Shown here: positions 35,403-44,669 of the stretch, piece after piece
How positions within the stretch are numbered: the stretch's first letter is position 1
Layout: each line of letters starts with the position of its first letter
Assembly (NCBI GenBank): GCA_017643495.1
Contig: JAEPNK010000001.1
Location: forward strand, 911,623-975,622
From: Rhizobiaceae bacterium
Lineage (GTDB): Bacteria > Pseudomonadota > Alphaproteobacteria > Rhizobiales > Rhizobiaceae
Length of the DNA stretch: 64,000 nt
Reading direction: 5' to 3'
The notes under the pieces: model-generated
Told to the model about the DNA's origin: nothing
Databases searched by the model: none
What the model saw: only the letters and a program-made list of their open reading frames with translations
Made by a program: the position numbers and the translations under genes

Positions 35403-36371
35403 CTAGTTGTTTAGTTCCAGCCTCTGGCGAGCTTCGCCATATTCACGGACAAGACGATCAACAAGTTCCTGTGTCGATGTGACCGACTTCACGGCACCAA
35501 TGCCTTGGCCGCATCCCCAGATGTCTTTCCAGGCCTTGGCATCTGTATTGCCGCCCGACCCGAAATCCATGGCGGAGGGGTCGCTTTGCGGAAGATTGTC
35601 CGGGTCAAGTCCTGCTCTTTCTATCGATGGTCGCAGGTAGTTTCCGTGAACGCCGGTAAACAGGTTTGTATAGAGAATGTCCTTGGCATTGTAGTCTGCA
35701 ATTGCCTGTTTGTACTCATCGCTGGCCCTTGCTTCATGGGTGGCGATGAACGGGGAGCCGATATAGGCGAGATCCGCACCCATTGCCTGGGCAGCAAGAA
35801 TGGCACCGCCATTCGCAACTGCCCCCGACAGGAGTAATGGGCCGTCAAACCATTCACGGATTTCCTGTATCAGGGCAAAAGGGGACAAGGTGCCGGCATG
35901 CCCGCCAGCACCGGCAGCAACCGCAATCAATCCGTCGGCTCCCTTGCGTATGGCGGAATTGGCATGCCGGTTGTTGATAATGTCATGGAGCACAATGCCG
36001 CCATATGAATGAACGGCATCATTGACTTCCGGAACTGCACCAAGCGAGGTAATCACGATCGGGACCTTGTATTTTACACAAAGGCGAAGATCATGCTCCA
36101 GACGGTTGTTCGATGTATGGACAATCTGGTTGACCGCAAAGGGAGCGACCGGCTTGCCCGGATTGGCGGCACGATGGCTTTCAAGTTCTTCCGTTATTTC
36201 GGCCAGCCATTCATCGAGTTGTTCGGCCGGGCGCGCATTCAGGGCAGGAAATGAACCAACAACACCCGCCTTGCATTGGGCAAGCACCAGTTTTGGGTTC
36301 GAAATGATGAACAATGGTGCGCCAACAGCAGGGACCGACAGGCGGTCTTTCAGAATATCCGGAATTGCCAA
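35403..36371 (-). CDS. Nitronate monooxygenase/2-nitropropane dioxygenase-like FMN enzyme
   Basis: 322 residues with TTG at 36371 as the likely start: AGAGGG lies just upstream and the protein then begins LAIPDILKDRLSVPAVGAPLF, the family's usual N terminus. An ATG 28 codons upstream would add a non-conserved leader. FMN-barrel motifs: VVGSFPALNAR, AVNQIVH, VITSLGAV, AVAAGAGGHAGTLSPFALIQEI and GADLAYIGSPFIAT. The family oxidises alkyl nitronates (for example propionate 3-nitronate) or acts as enoyl reductase-like flavoproteins. It lies upstream of the cox operon on the same strand but is separated from it by a hairpin. Confidence 0.87.
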   Translation of the reverse strand: MAIPDILKDRLSVPAVGAPLFIISNPKLVLAQCKAGVVGSFPALNARPAEQLDEWLAEITEELESHRAANPGKPVAPFAVNQIVHTSNNRLEHDLRLCVKYKVPIVITSLGAVPEVNDAVHSYGGIVLHDIINNRHANSAIRKGADGLIAVAAGAGGHAGTLSPFALIQEIREWFDGPLLLSGAVANGGAILAAQAMGADLAYIGSPFIATHEARASDEYKQAIADYNAKDILYTNLFTGVHGNYLRPSIERAGLDPDNLPQSDPSAMDFGSGGNTDAKAWKDIWGCGQGIGAVKSVTSTQELVDRLVREYGEARQRLELNN

Positions 36372-36387
36372 GTTACCCTCTTTTCTT

Positions 36388-36397
36388 ACGTATACGT
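36388..36397. promoter_or_regulatory. Perfect palindrome ACGTATACGT before the nitronate monooxygenase gene
   Basis: A ten-base perfect palindrome lies 17 bases upstream of the TTG start. GTATAC centres are common in GntR-type operators, but this is only suggestive. Confidence 0.35.
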
Positions 36398-36629
36398 CAA
36401 ACAGGCTTTTATGGTATTCGCATCTTGCCTGCAATGACTTTTCACGGATTTGCATATGCGGAAGAGGTCCAATTTGTTTATTCTGCCGGACGTGCGTTGC
36501 AAAAATCCGACAATGCTTTTAAGCGTATAGACTGGTTCGGAGATTGCGGATGTACAAGCAGGAACCCGCGGGCAACAAGTTTGGTGAAATGCCCGGCCGG
36601 GGCCGGACAGCAACGAATGGGGCGGCACA

Positions 36630-37829
36630 TTGGCCAATTTCGAGGCTCTGATCAGGAATGCTCTTGCATCGCAGACAGACAAATCTCCGCAAGTGCGCGA
36701 GGCTGTCTACCGCTCGTCAAGAAATGCATTGAACAGGATAATTGAGGGAAACCGCTCTCTCACCGTTGAAGCCGCAATGGCAAAGAAGGCTGAGCTTGAA
36801 GAATGCATTACACGCATTGAAGCTGAATTCTCGCCACCGCCATCAATGCCCGAGTCGCCAGACCGTTTTTTTGTGCCTGAAGATGATCCGCTATACGAGT
36901 TGCAGCAGATACTTTCAGATGGCCGCACCCCGCCGCCACAGTCTGAGCCGGAGCCCGAACCTGACCCGCACCAGGCAAATACCGGTGTAACCGGTAATGA
37001 TCCTCATCATGAGAGTGTCGAAGCCGCGTCTGATGAAGTCCACCCTGAACAGGCTCCCGGCGACCTGCGCCCGATTGAGCCTGAGCACCATTCACTTGCC
37101 GATAATGAAGTGCCTGCACTTGGGGAAGATGACTACCCGTTGGACAGCAGGATGCCGGATGGTTTCCGACAACGGCGCCGCAAGCAAAAGATCGGCATCT
37201 GGATTATTGTCACGCTTACAATTCTTGCCCTGCTTGGGTGGATTGCCTACCAGCTTTTTGTTGCTTTCCAGGATGGCTCCCTGATGGGGCTCGACAATAG
37301 CTCATCCGGTAATCCGAATTCGATTTCAAATGATGTGAACACGGCTGGATATATTACTGTGCTCAAGCCCAGTGACTTGTCCTCCCTGGTCGTTGCCGGT
37401 CGAGGCACGGCAGAGCTTGTCACCCAGCAGAACACACAGATGATCAGGGTGCGTTCCCTGCGTGATCCGGCAAACCGCGAACAGCCGGCAGAACCGCTAT
37501 TGCTCAGGTTGAAGCCCGGTGTGCTGCAGCAGATACGCAACAAGCAGGTTACAGTGGAAATCTATGCCAAGTCAGGCACAAACATGCAGGCGCAGTTCTC
37601 CGTTTCATGTGAATTCGCAAACGGTTCTGACTGTGGCCGGAAGCGCTTTGTTGCAGGCATTCAGCCACAGGCTTCGGTATTCGAGTTTGATTTCGCAGGT
37701 GTCAGCAACCTTGATGCTGATTATTTCATTGCCTTCAACACGGATACAACCAGCAATGCAGCAATCACGGGTGAGGGGGACTTGCTCGATATTGTTTATG
37801 TACGACTGAAAACCGGAGGTTCCGGTTAG
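36630..37829 (+). CDS. Single-pass membrane protein of unknown function with acidic, proline-rich middle
   Basis: 399 residues from TTG 36630 (ANFEALIRNALASQTDKSPQVREAVYRSSR). The N-terminal helix block resembles, from memory, the start of uncharacterised rhizobial proteins. A low-complexity Pro/Glu/Asp/His region spans about residues 68-175. A basic RQRRRKQK stop-transfer segment is followed by one membrane helix (IGIWIIVTLTILALLGWIAYQLF, about 188-210). The remaining 190 residues look beta-rich and periplasmic (Cys-containing CEFANGSDC). No enzyme motif is visible. It stands alone, divergent from the nitronate monooxygenase and converging on ppk2 with 15 bases between stops. Confidence 0.82.
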   Translation: MANFEALIRNALASQTDKSPQVREAVYRSSRNALNRIIEGNRSLTVEAAMAKKAELEECITRIEAEFSPPPSMPESPDRFFVPEDDPLYELQQILSDGRTPPPQSEPEPEPDPHQANTGVTGNDPHHESVEAASDEVHPEQAPGDLRPIEPEHHSLADNEVPALGEDDYPLDSRMPDGFRQRRRKQKIGIWIIVTLTILALLGWIAYQLFVAFQDGSLMGLDNSSSGNPNSISNDVNTAGYITVLKPSDLSSLVVAGRGTAELVTQQNTQMIRVRSLRDPANREQPAEPLLLRLKPGVLQQIRNKQVTVEIYAKSGTNMQAQFSVSCEFANGSDCGRKRFVAGIQPQASVFEFDFAGVSNLDADYFIAFNTDTTSNAAITGEGDLLDIVYVRLKTGGSG

Positions 37830-37844
37830 GAAACTGTTTCGCGG

Positions 37845-38732
37845 TCAGGCGCCGGCCTCATTGAAAAAGTCCGGACCATGCCCGAGTATCTTGTCATCGA
37901 TTTCCCCGATCGTTTCCGTGTCCTTTCCCTCGTAATCAAGCGATAACAGAAAATGCCGTATGGCATTGATCCGTGCCCGCCGCTTGTCGTTGGAGCGGAT
38001 AATTGTCCAGGGCGCGTGATCACTGTGTGTTTTCTCCAGCATCAGGTTACGCGCCTTTGTATATTCATCCCATTTGCTCAATGCCTTGATATCAATGGGA
38101 GAAAGTTTCCAGCGCTTCAGAAGGTTTTGTCGCCGGTCGTGGAAGCGCTTGATCTGCATTTCCTGTCCGACATTCAGCCAGAATTTGAAGAAATGAATGC
38201 CGTCCTTTACCAGCATGTCCTCGAACTCGGGTGCCTGCCGGAGGAAATTGCGGTGTTGTTCGTCTGTGCAAAAGCCCATGACAGGTTCAACACCGGCCCG
38301 GTTGTACCAGGAGCGGTCAAACATGACAAAATCGCCGCTGGTGGGCAGGTGTGCTGCATAACGCTGAAAATACCACTGTCCTTGCTCGATATCGGAAGGT
38401 TTGGAAAGTGCAACGGCCCGGGCGTGTCTCGGATTGAGGTAGCTGCGGAAGGCATTGATTGTTCCGCCTTTGCCTGCCGCATCCCGCCCCTCGAAGACAA
38501 TCACAACCCGCTCGCCGCTTTCTTGCAGCCAGCTTTGAACCTTTACCAGTTCAAGTTGTAGTCGTTTGAGGGTTTTCTCGTAGCGTTTGCGCTTGAGCTT
38601 TTCCTCATAGGGATAATTGCCACTTTGGAAGACATTGTCTTCAATCTCCGCAGGCAGGTCGGGATTGTCCAGATCAAGCTTCACAGGGTTGCCGTCTATA
38701 AGGATTTCCACCTCGGGAATATCGTTTGTCAT
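37845..38732 (-). CDS. ppk2: Polyphosphate kinase 2
   Basis: 295 residues from ATG 38732 after GGAGG. Class I PPK2: Walker [10 protein letters not shown] at 82-90, Walker B Asp139 in [17 protein letters not shown], and the lid [16 protein letters not shown]. It makes nucleoside triphosphate from polyphosphate and diphosphate, or the reverse. It is divergent from the phoR-pst-phoB cluster. A three-copy 11-base repeat resembling a Pho box lies about 90 bases upstream of its start, in its direction. Confidence 0.93.
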   Translation of the reverse strand: MTNDIPEVEILIDGNPVKLDLDNPDLPAEIEDNVFQSGNYPYEEKLKRKRYEKTLKRLQLELVKVQSWLQESGERVVIVFEGRDAAGKGGTINAFRSYLNPRHARAVALSKPSDIEQGQWYFQRYAAHLPTSGDFVMFDRSWYNRAGVEPVMGFCTDEQHRNFLRQAPEFEDMLVKDGIHFFKFWLNVGQEMQIKRFHDRRQNLLKRWKLSPIDIKALSKWDEYTKARNLMLEKTHSDHAPWTIIRSNDKRRARINAIRHFLLSLDYEGKDTETIGEIDDKILGHGPDFFNEAGA

Positions 38733-38822
38733 GTTTCCTCCGTGTGTGCCTGCTATCCCGTCTCTGGACCTGTCTTGCCCGGGAAACCGATACATGACAA
38801 GAGATATGTGTGCCACGGCTAT

Positions 38823-38851
38823 ATGACAGCCAGCATGAAGCCAACATGAAG
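38823..38851 (-). promoter_or_regulatory. Candidate Pho box with three 11-base repeats upstream of ppk2
   Basis: Reading on the minus strand: CTTCATG-ttgg-CTTCATG-ctgg-CTGTCAT. Each seven-base half-site starts exactly 11 bases after the previous one, as in PhoB boxes (CTGTCAT-N4-CTGTCAT). Two of the half-sites diverge from consensus. Direction points to ppk2; the divergent phoR start is 44 bases away. Confidence 0.55.
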
Positions 38852-38894
38852 AATGAAGCAGCATCGGGCAAATGAAACAGTTTGGAAGCGGCGA

Positions 38895-40190
38895 ATGAGT
38901 GATGACAACGTGATTGCCGGACAGGGCATGATCTCGCGGGAACTTGCCCTCCTGTTGCTGTCTTTGGCAGGTTTGGCTGCCGTTTTCGGCATCATGATGG
39001 TGCCGCAGCTCGCATGGCCGTTGTTTGGCGTGCTCTGCATGCTGTTTCTGGTTGGGGTCTTCGTCTATCGCAGCAACTTGCCAGTCAAGCAATCAAGGAA
39101 CCGGCCACGCTATGTGGATGCTGCAGGCAGGGATGCGCAGGTATGCCAGGCCATGGCCGAAGCGTTGCAGCACCCGGCATACATTCTGGACCAGAAGGCC
39201 GGGATCAAATACGCAAATCGCAGTGCAAACACCACTTTTGGTGTCATGGGTAGCGGTGAGTGGCTTTTCGGAAAATTCCGGCAACCCGATTTGCGTCGCA
39301 AGATCGAGGAAGGGCTGAAAACAGTCTCGCACATGCGTAGTGACTATAACGAGCCGGTACCAAACGACCGCTGGTTTTCGGTGGAAATGGCACCGATACC
39401 GGGCCTGAAAGCGGATGCAAATGATAGCCACAAGCTCTTTCTGCTGAGCTTTCACGACCTCACGGAAGTCAAGCGTACGGACAAGATGCGTTCGGATTTC
39501 ATTGCCAATGCCAGCCATGAGCTAAGGACGCCGCTTGCTTCACTGTTGGGCTACATTGAAACGATCAAGGGGCCGGCCCGCAAGGATGACAAGGCTCTGG
39601 ACCGTTTTACCGATATCATGCTGGACCAGGCCCAGCGCATGACTCGTCTGGTCAACGACCTTCTCTCCTTGAGCCGCATTGAAATGAAATCCCATGTGCG
39701 TCCTTCCGGATCGGTCAACCTGACGGAAATTGTTTCCAGCGTTGTGGTTTCCCTTGAGGAAATGGCAAAGCAGTTGGGCGTAAAGATCGAATATGAAAAA
39801 CCGGAGGCTATCCAGGTCGCTGGAGACCGGGATGAATTGTTGCAGGTTTTCGAAAACATTATCGAAAATGCATGCAAATACGGTCAGGACGGGGGACGGG
39901 TGATTGTCAGCTTGGCCGTTGAGGAAACAGGTGGTAGCCGGCAGGCTGTCATATCCGTTCGGGATTTCGGCCCCGGCATTGCTGTCGAGCATCAACACCG
40001 TATCACGGAACGGTTCTACCGGGTCGATGTGGCTCGCAGCAGGGAGAAACAGGGGACCGGACTGGGACTTGCCATTGTAAAGCATATACTTAACCGCCAT
40101 GGCACCCGCCTGAATGTAAGCTCCAAGCCTGATGAAGGTGCTGTCTTCTCCGTGAAGCTGCCATTGCACGAGTCTGTAGAAAACAAATAA
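38895..40190 (+). CDS. phoR: Phosphate-responsive sensor histidine kinase PhoR
   Basis: 431 residues from ATG 38895 (GGAAGCGGCG upstream); an in-frame ATG at 38853 abuts the Pho-box repeats and is less likely. Two N-terminal membrane helices ([39 protein letters not shown]) are followed by a PAS-like region ([19 protein letters not shown]). The HisKA domain has phospho-acceptor His208 in [18 protein letters not shown]. The HATPase boxes are [17 protein letters not shown] and [13 protein letters not shown]. It phosphorylates PhoB when phosphate is scarce. The pst, phoU and phoB genes follow in order. Confidence 0.95.
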   Translation: MSDDNVIAGQGMISRELALLLLSLAGLAAVFGIMMVPQLAWPLFGVLCMLFLVGVFVYRSNLPVKQSRNRPRYVDAAGRDAQVCQAMAEALQHPAYILDQKAGIKYANRSANTTFGVMGSGEWLFGKFRQPDLRRKIEEGLKTVSHMRSDYNEPVPNDRWFSVEMAPIPGLKADANDSHKLFLLSFHDLTEVKRTDKMRSDFIANASHELRTPLASLLGYIETIKGPARKDDKALDRFTDIMLDQAQRMTRLVNDLLSLSRIEMKSHVRPSGSVNLTEIVSSVVVSLEEMAKQLGVKIEYEKPEAIQVAGDRDELLQVFENIIENACKYGQDGGRVIVSLAVEETGGSRQAVISVRDFGPGIAVEHQHRITERFYRVDVARSREKQGTGLGLAIVKHILNRHGTRLNVSSKPDEGAVFSVKLPLHESVENK

Positions 40191-40215
40191 TAATTATAAA
40201 TATCAAAAAGATAGA

Positions 40216-40249
40216 CTGTCACAAAACTTTACCACACAGCCTGTACTAA
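40216..40249 (+). promoter_or_regulatory. pstS: Pho box and -10 element of the pst operon
   Basis: CTGTCACAAAACTTTACC at 40216-40233 is two seven-base half-sites with four bases between, 14 of 18 matching the PhoB consensus. TACTAA at 40244-40249 starts ten bases after the box, the spacing of PhoB-activated promoters in which the box replaces the -35 element. pstS starts 103 bases further on. Confidence 0.7.
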
Positions 40250-40351
40250 TGCGCTCGAGCGGCATGCATCGTTTGTGTCGTTGACTGTGAGAAAGCCGGC
40301 GCATGAATGCCGGATAAACTGAATTCCATACCTGTTTCACGGGAGAAACCT

Positions 40352-41392
40352 ATGTCCATCAGGAAACTTACATGCCTTGCGGCTGGAGCAGCCCTGCTTG
40401 CTTCAACAGCAGTTGGTACAGCCTTTGCACGCGATCAGATCCAGATCGTTGGTTCATCAACTGTATTTCCGTTCTCTACATCTGTTGCCGAGCAGTTTGG
40501 CCAGAAAAGCTCTTTCAAGACACCTGTTGTCGAGTCTACCGGTTCCGGTGGCGGCATGAAGCTGTTCTGTGCCGGCGTTGGTGAAAATACACCTGACATT
40601 ACCAATGCATCGCGCCGTATCAAGGAAGGCGAATTCAAGACTTGTAACGACAATGGTGTTACACCTGTCGAGGTCAAGATCGGTTTTGACGGCATCGTAA
40701 TGGCCAATGCCAAGTCCGGTCCTGAGCTGAACATCACGCGTGAACAGATTTTCCTTGCCCTTGCAAAGGAAATTCCTGGTGAAGACGGCAAGATGATCCC
40801 GAACCCGCACCAGAAGTGGTCGGACATTGATCCTTCTCTGCCAAACATCAAGATTGAGGTTCTTGGCCCGCCACCAACCTCTGGTACTCGTGATGCATTC
40901 GCAGAGATCGCTCTTGAAGGCGGTGCGAAGAAAATCGAAGTGCTTGCAAACCTTCGCAAGGAAGACAAGAAGGCTTTCGGTAAAATTGCCCACGCTGTTC
41001 GTGAAGATGGCGCTTACATCGAAGCTGGTGAAAATGACAACCTGATCATTCAGAAGCTTGAAGCAAATGAAAATGCATTTGGCGTGTTCGGCTTCTCCTT
41101 CCTTGATCAGAATGCGGACAAGGTGAAGGGCGCTGTTGTTGAGGGTAACCAGCCTGAGTTCGAAAAAATCGCTGCTGGCGAGTATCCGATTTCCCGCTCA
41201 CTCTTCTTCTATGTGAAGAAAGAGCATGTCGGTGTGATCCCTGGCCTTGAAGAGTATGTTGCAGAGTTCACTGCAGAAAGCACTTGGGGTCCTGACGGTT
41301 ATCTGGCTGACAAGGGTCTGATCCCGCTTCCGGAAGCCGATCGCAAGGCAATTGCAGAATCTGCCAAGTCAATGGCTCCAATGTCATTCTGA
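40352..41392 (+). CDS. pstS: Phosphate-binding periplasmic protein PstS
   Basis: 346 residues from ATG 40352 after GGGAGA. The signal peptide ends at STAVGTAFA. Phosphate-binding loops are GSSTVFPFS, VESTGSGGGMKLFC and PPTSGTRDAF. The family lies close to the Sphingomonas/rhizobial PstS group that has INPN-less GVFGFSFLD and ISRSLFFYVKKEH segments. It delivers phosphate to PstCA. Codon choice looks more uniform than in the neighbours, as expected for a highly expressed starvation protein (visual impression only). Confidence 0.95.
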   Translation: MSIRKLTCLAAGAALLASTAVGTAFARDQIQIVGSSTVFPFSTSVAEQFGQKSSFKTPVVESTGSGGGMKLFCAGVGENTPDITNASRRIKEGEFKTCNDNGVTPVEVKIGFDGIVMANAKSGPELNITREQIFLALAKEIPGEDGKMIPNPHQKWSDIDPSLPNIKIEVLGPPPTSGTRDAFAEIALEGGAKKIEVLANLRKEDKKAFGKIAHAVREDGAYIEAGENDNLIIQKLEANENAFGVFGFSFLDQNADKVKGAVVEGNQPEFEKIAAGEYPISRSLFFYVKKEHVGVIPGLEEYVAEFTAESTWGPDGYLADKGLIPLPEADRKAIAESAKSMAPMSF

Positions 41393-41407
41393 TATGGTTG
41401 TGATTAT

Positions 41408-41434
41408 CTGCCCGGTCCTTTAGGGGTCGGGCAG
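41408..41434 (+). terminator. Strong hairpin between pstS and pstC (attenuator)
   Basis: A 27-base element starting CTGCCCGGTCC and ending GGGGTCGGGCAG pairs over 11 to 12 positions with two G-T pairs. It starts 16 bases after the pstS stop. The T run after it is weak, so it may protect the pstS 3' end and partly stop transcription. A second pair, TCCGGGA / TCCCGGA, follows before pstC. Confidence 0.6.
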
Positions 41435-41507
41435 GTTCTATTCCCTTTCCGGGACAGGGTGGGTCGCAAGGCCGTTTTCCCGGACAAGTTTTGATTGGGG
41501 GTTTCGG

Positions 41508-42896
41508 GTGGTTCCTTACATTCTTCTTGCGCTGGTGATCGTTGCTGTCGTCGGCTACATGGTCGGCAGGTCCAGGGCACTGAGTGCTGCCGGAAGCAAT
41601 ATATCCAGTCTTCATTCCCGGCCCGCATATCATGGCGGGTTTGTTGCCATTCTGGCTTCGGTACCCGGCATTGTTCTTGCTGTTCTCTGGGCTGCGCTTG
41701 CGGGGCGCGTAATGAATTCCATTGTTCGCAGTGAGTTTGGCCGCGAACTGGCCACCATGGATGTGCCTCAGGTCGAGGCTTTCCTGCGTGATGCAAAGGC
41801 AATCGCATTTGGTGGCGTAGTCGGGTTTCGTGACGAGACCAAGGAGCGCGCTGCCGAACTTTACCAGTCCATGCAATCCATCAGCGATATTGCGCTTTTG
41901 GTGGTGGTTGCCGTTATCGCTGCCCTTGGTTTCTTCTATGCCATGTCCCGGGTTTCGCAAAGCTACCGCGCCCGGCATTTTGTCGAGAAATTTGTCATGG
42001 CAGTGCTTGTTGCCTGTTCGGCAGTGGCAATCCTGACAACGATCGGCATCGTCCTTTCCCTTGTCTTCGAATCCATCCGGTTTTTCCAGAAAGTTCCGCT
42101 GTTTGACTTTCTGTTCGGTTATCACTGGTCTCCGCAAAGCGCCTATGAAGGTGCTGGCGGTGGAGGTGACGTCGACAATTCACGCGTGTTCGGTGCAATC
42201 CCGTTGTTCACGGGTACTTTCCTGATCACATTGATTGCGATCACGGTCGCCGCACCGCTTGGCTTGATGTCCGCCATATACATGGCAGATTATGCCGGCC
42301 CCAGGTTCCGCTCGGTTGCAAAACCTGTCCTTGAAGTTCTCGCGGGCATTCCAACCGTTGTTTACGGGTTTTTTGCGGCCCTGACCGTTGCTCCGGCCAT
42401 ACGGGGCTGGGGAGAAAGCATTGGGCTCTCCGTCTCGTCAGAATCGGCACTTGCTGCCGGACTGGTGATGGGAATCATGATCATTCCGTTTGTGTTGTCC
42501 CTGTCTGATGATGTCATCAACTCCGTACCGCAATCCTTGCGGGATGGTTCGTATGCAATGGGTGCAACGAAGTCGGAAACGATTAGAAGGGTTGTCCTGC
42601 CGGCTGCGCTGCCGGGCATTGTTTCTGCCCTGTTGCTCGCCATTTCGCGGGCAGTTGGGGAAACCATGATTGTGGTGATGGCGGCCGGTCTTGCTGCAAA
42701 CCTGACGTTCAATCCTCTTGAAGCAGTGACCACGGTAACGGTTCAGATTGTCACCCTGTTGGTTGGCGACCAGGAGTTTGACAGCGCAAAAACGCTGGCA
42801 GCCTTCGCGCTTGGCCTCGTCCTCTTCGTCATAACACTTTGCCTCAATGTGATCGCCCTGCGTGTGGTCCAGAAATACCGGGAACAATATGACTGA
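41508..42896 (+). CDS. pstC: Phosphate ABC transporter permease PstC
   Basis: 462 residues starting at GTG 41508 after TTGGGGG. It has about eight membrane helices: two or three in an N-terminal extension, then the permease core with GLMSAIYMADYAGPRFRSVAKPVLEVLAGIPTVVYGFFAAL and the EAA loop GSYAMGATKSETIRRVVLP. The long N-terminal half with a periplasmic loop is usual for alphaproteobacterial PstC. It pairs with PstA, whose start overlaps the pstC end by eight bases. Confidence 0.93.
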   Translation: MVPYILLALVIVAVVGYMVGRSRALSAAGSNISSLHSRPAYHGGFVAILASVPGIVLAVLWAALAGRVMNSIVRSEFGRELATMDVPQVEAFLRDAKAIAFGGVVGFRDETKERAAELYQSMQSISDIALLVVVAVIAALGFFYAMSRVSQSYRARHFVEKFVMAVLVACSAVAILTTIGIVLSLVFESIRFFQKVPLFDFLFGYHWSPQSAYEGAGGGGDVDNSRVFGAIPLFTGTFLITLIAITVAAPLGLMSAIYMADYAGPRFRSVAKPVLEVLAGIPTVVYGFFAALTVAPAIRGWGESIGLSVSSESALAAGLVMGIMIIPFVLSLSDDVINSVPQSLRDGSYAMGATKSETIRRVVLPAALPGIVSALLLAISRAVGETMIVVMAAGLAANLTFNPLEAVTTVTVQIVTLLVGDQEFDSAKTLAAFALGLVLFVITLCLNVIALRVVQKYREQYD

Positions 42897-44658
42897 TTCA
42901 CCAAACATCGCGTCTGCAGCCCTTGGTATCGAAGCCGGTTCAGAACGCCGTAAGCAGCTTGTGCGCGGCCGGTATCGCTCAGAATCCCGGTTCAAGTACA
43001 TGGGTCTCGGTGCGGTTCTGCTCTCCGTCGGCTTTCTTGTCCTGCTGCTTTCAACTGTTGTCGGCAATGGTTTGCCTGCGTTCACCTACCATTACGCAAA
43101 GCTGCCTGTTGATTTGAGCAGCGTGGAGCGTGCGGAAGTTGAAAATGCTGATTACTCGACCATTGTCAGGGACGGCATTTCCCAGGCCATGCCTTATCTG
43201 GAAGGCCGTAACGGCCGCAGGCTTGCACGCAGCATGATTACCGGAGCTGCCAATATCGAATTGCGCAATGAAGTGATTGGTGACCCCGGTCTTGTCGGTG
43301 CGAAGCGGGAAATCGGTGTGCCGGTATCAGACTTTACCGATCTCTACCTGAAGGGGCTGACTGCCCGCTCAAACGAGAGCAAGCCTGAAACGGCCCTGAC
43401 GCTGTCAGGCACCGAAGACACAGTGGAATTGAGCACCGGGTTGCCAGTATTCAACAGTTTCCTGGATCTGATCAAAGAAGTGATCGAACGTGATGTGCAA
43501 CGTGTTGAAGTTCGCCTTTCGGGCTATCGCACCCGTCTTGAACAGCAGCAGGACATCATTGCCAATTCCACCAACGAAGCCAGGGTTGAGGAAGCCAAGC
43601 AGATATCCACTGCAATCCAGGGGGAGATTTCCTCCCTTGAACAGCAGATTGAACGCCTGAACACCAGAAATACTGCAGGTGATGAACTGCAGACGCTTAA
43701 CAGTGCCATGCCCTCTTTGTTGCTGAAGGTAAATGGCGGCACTATCAAGGTTACGGAAGTCAGCGGTGCCCGGGCAAAGGGCGAAGTCATCTTGCCGGTA
43801 TCCGCCCCGCAAGCAGCAGCCGGTGACTGGACCATGCAGGTTATCCCGACGGCAGAGGAAAACCGCAAGTTTTCCGACAAAGAAGTTGCCGTAACGGATC
43901 GCCTGGTCGACGACGGGCTGATCGAGAACCGCTGGAATACGATCTTTTTTACCAAGGGTGCCAGTCGCGAACCGGAAATGGCCGGCGTCTGGGGTGCCGT
44001 GGTCGGGTCATTCTTTACAATGATCGTAACACTTATGCTGTCTTTCCCGCTGGGTGTTGCTGCAGCTGTATATCTTGAGGAGTTCGCTCCAAAGAACCGG
44101 TTGACGAGCATTATCGAGGTAAACATCAACAACCTTGCTGCCGTACCATCCATTGTATTCGGTCTGCTTGGTCTTGCTGTATTCCTGAATTTCTTCAACC
44201 TGCCGCGCTCTGCTCCGGTGGTTGGTGGTATGGTGCTGGCACTGATGACACTTCCAACAATCATCATTGCTTCACGCGCGGCACTCAAGGCAGTGCCGCC
44301 ATCAATCCGCGAAGCGGCACTTGGTGTCGGTGCCTCAAGATTGCAGGCTGTTTTCCACCATGTATTGCCCCTGGCCATGCCTGGCATGTTGACAGGGACC
44401 ATTATCGGCATGGCCCAGGCACTGGGTGAAACCGCACCCCTGCTGATGATTGGCATGGTTGCCTTCGTTGTGGATATTCCTGCAGCCCTTACTGATCCGG
44501 CTACGGTGCTTCCCGTGCAGATCTACATGTGGGCTGATTTCCCCGAACCTGGCTTCCAGCAAAAGACTGCAGCAGCAATCATGGTCCTGCTGGGGTTCCT
44601 TGTATTGATGAACGCGTTGGCAGTTCTCTTGCGCAAACGCTTCGAACGCCGCTGGTAA
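42889..44658 (+). CDS. pstA: Phosphate ABC transporter permease PstA with N-terminal DUF3333-type domain
   Basis: 589 residues from ATG 42889. A first membrane helix (GAVLLSVGFLVLLLSTVVGN) leads into a large periplasmic domain of about 320 residues that contains a coiled coil (RLEQQQDIIANSTNEARVEEAKQ and following). This matches the DUF3333 extension seen in alphaproteobacterial PstA. The C-terminal permease core has EEFAPKNRLTSIIEVNINNLAAVPSIVFGLLGLAVF and the EAA loop EAALGVGASRLQAVFHHVLP. The role of the extension is unknown. Overlap with pstC suggests coupled translation. Confidence 0.93.
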   Translation: MTDSPNIASAALGIEAGSERRKQLVRGRYRSESRFKYMGLGAVLLSVGFLVLLLSTVVGNGLPAFTYHYAKLPVDLSSVERAEVENADYSTIVRDGISQAMPYLEGRNGRRLARSMITGAANIELRNEVIGDPGLVGAKREIGVPVSDFTDLYLKGLTARSNESKPETALTLSGTEDTVELSTGLPVFNSFLDLIKEVIERDVQRVEVRLSGYRTRLEQQQDIIANSTNEARVEEAKQISTAIQGEISSLEQQIERLNTRNTAGDELQTLNSAMPSLLLKVNGGTIKVTEVSGARAKGEVILPVSAPQAAAGDWTMQVIPTAEENRKFSDKEVAVTDRLVDDGLIENRWNTIFFTKGASREPEMAGVWGAVVGSFFTMIVTLMLSFPLGVAAAVYLEEFAPKNRLTSIIEVNINNLAAVPSIVFGLLGLAVFLNFFNLPRSAPVVGGMVLALMTLPTIIIASRAALKAVPPSIREAALGVGASRLQAVFHHVLPLAMPGMLTGTIIGMAQALGETAPLLMIGMVAFVVDIPAALTDPATVLPVQIYMWADFPEPGFQQKTAAAIMVLLGFLVLMNALAVLLRKRFERRW

Positions 44659-44669
44659 AGGAGTAAAAG

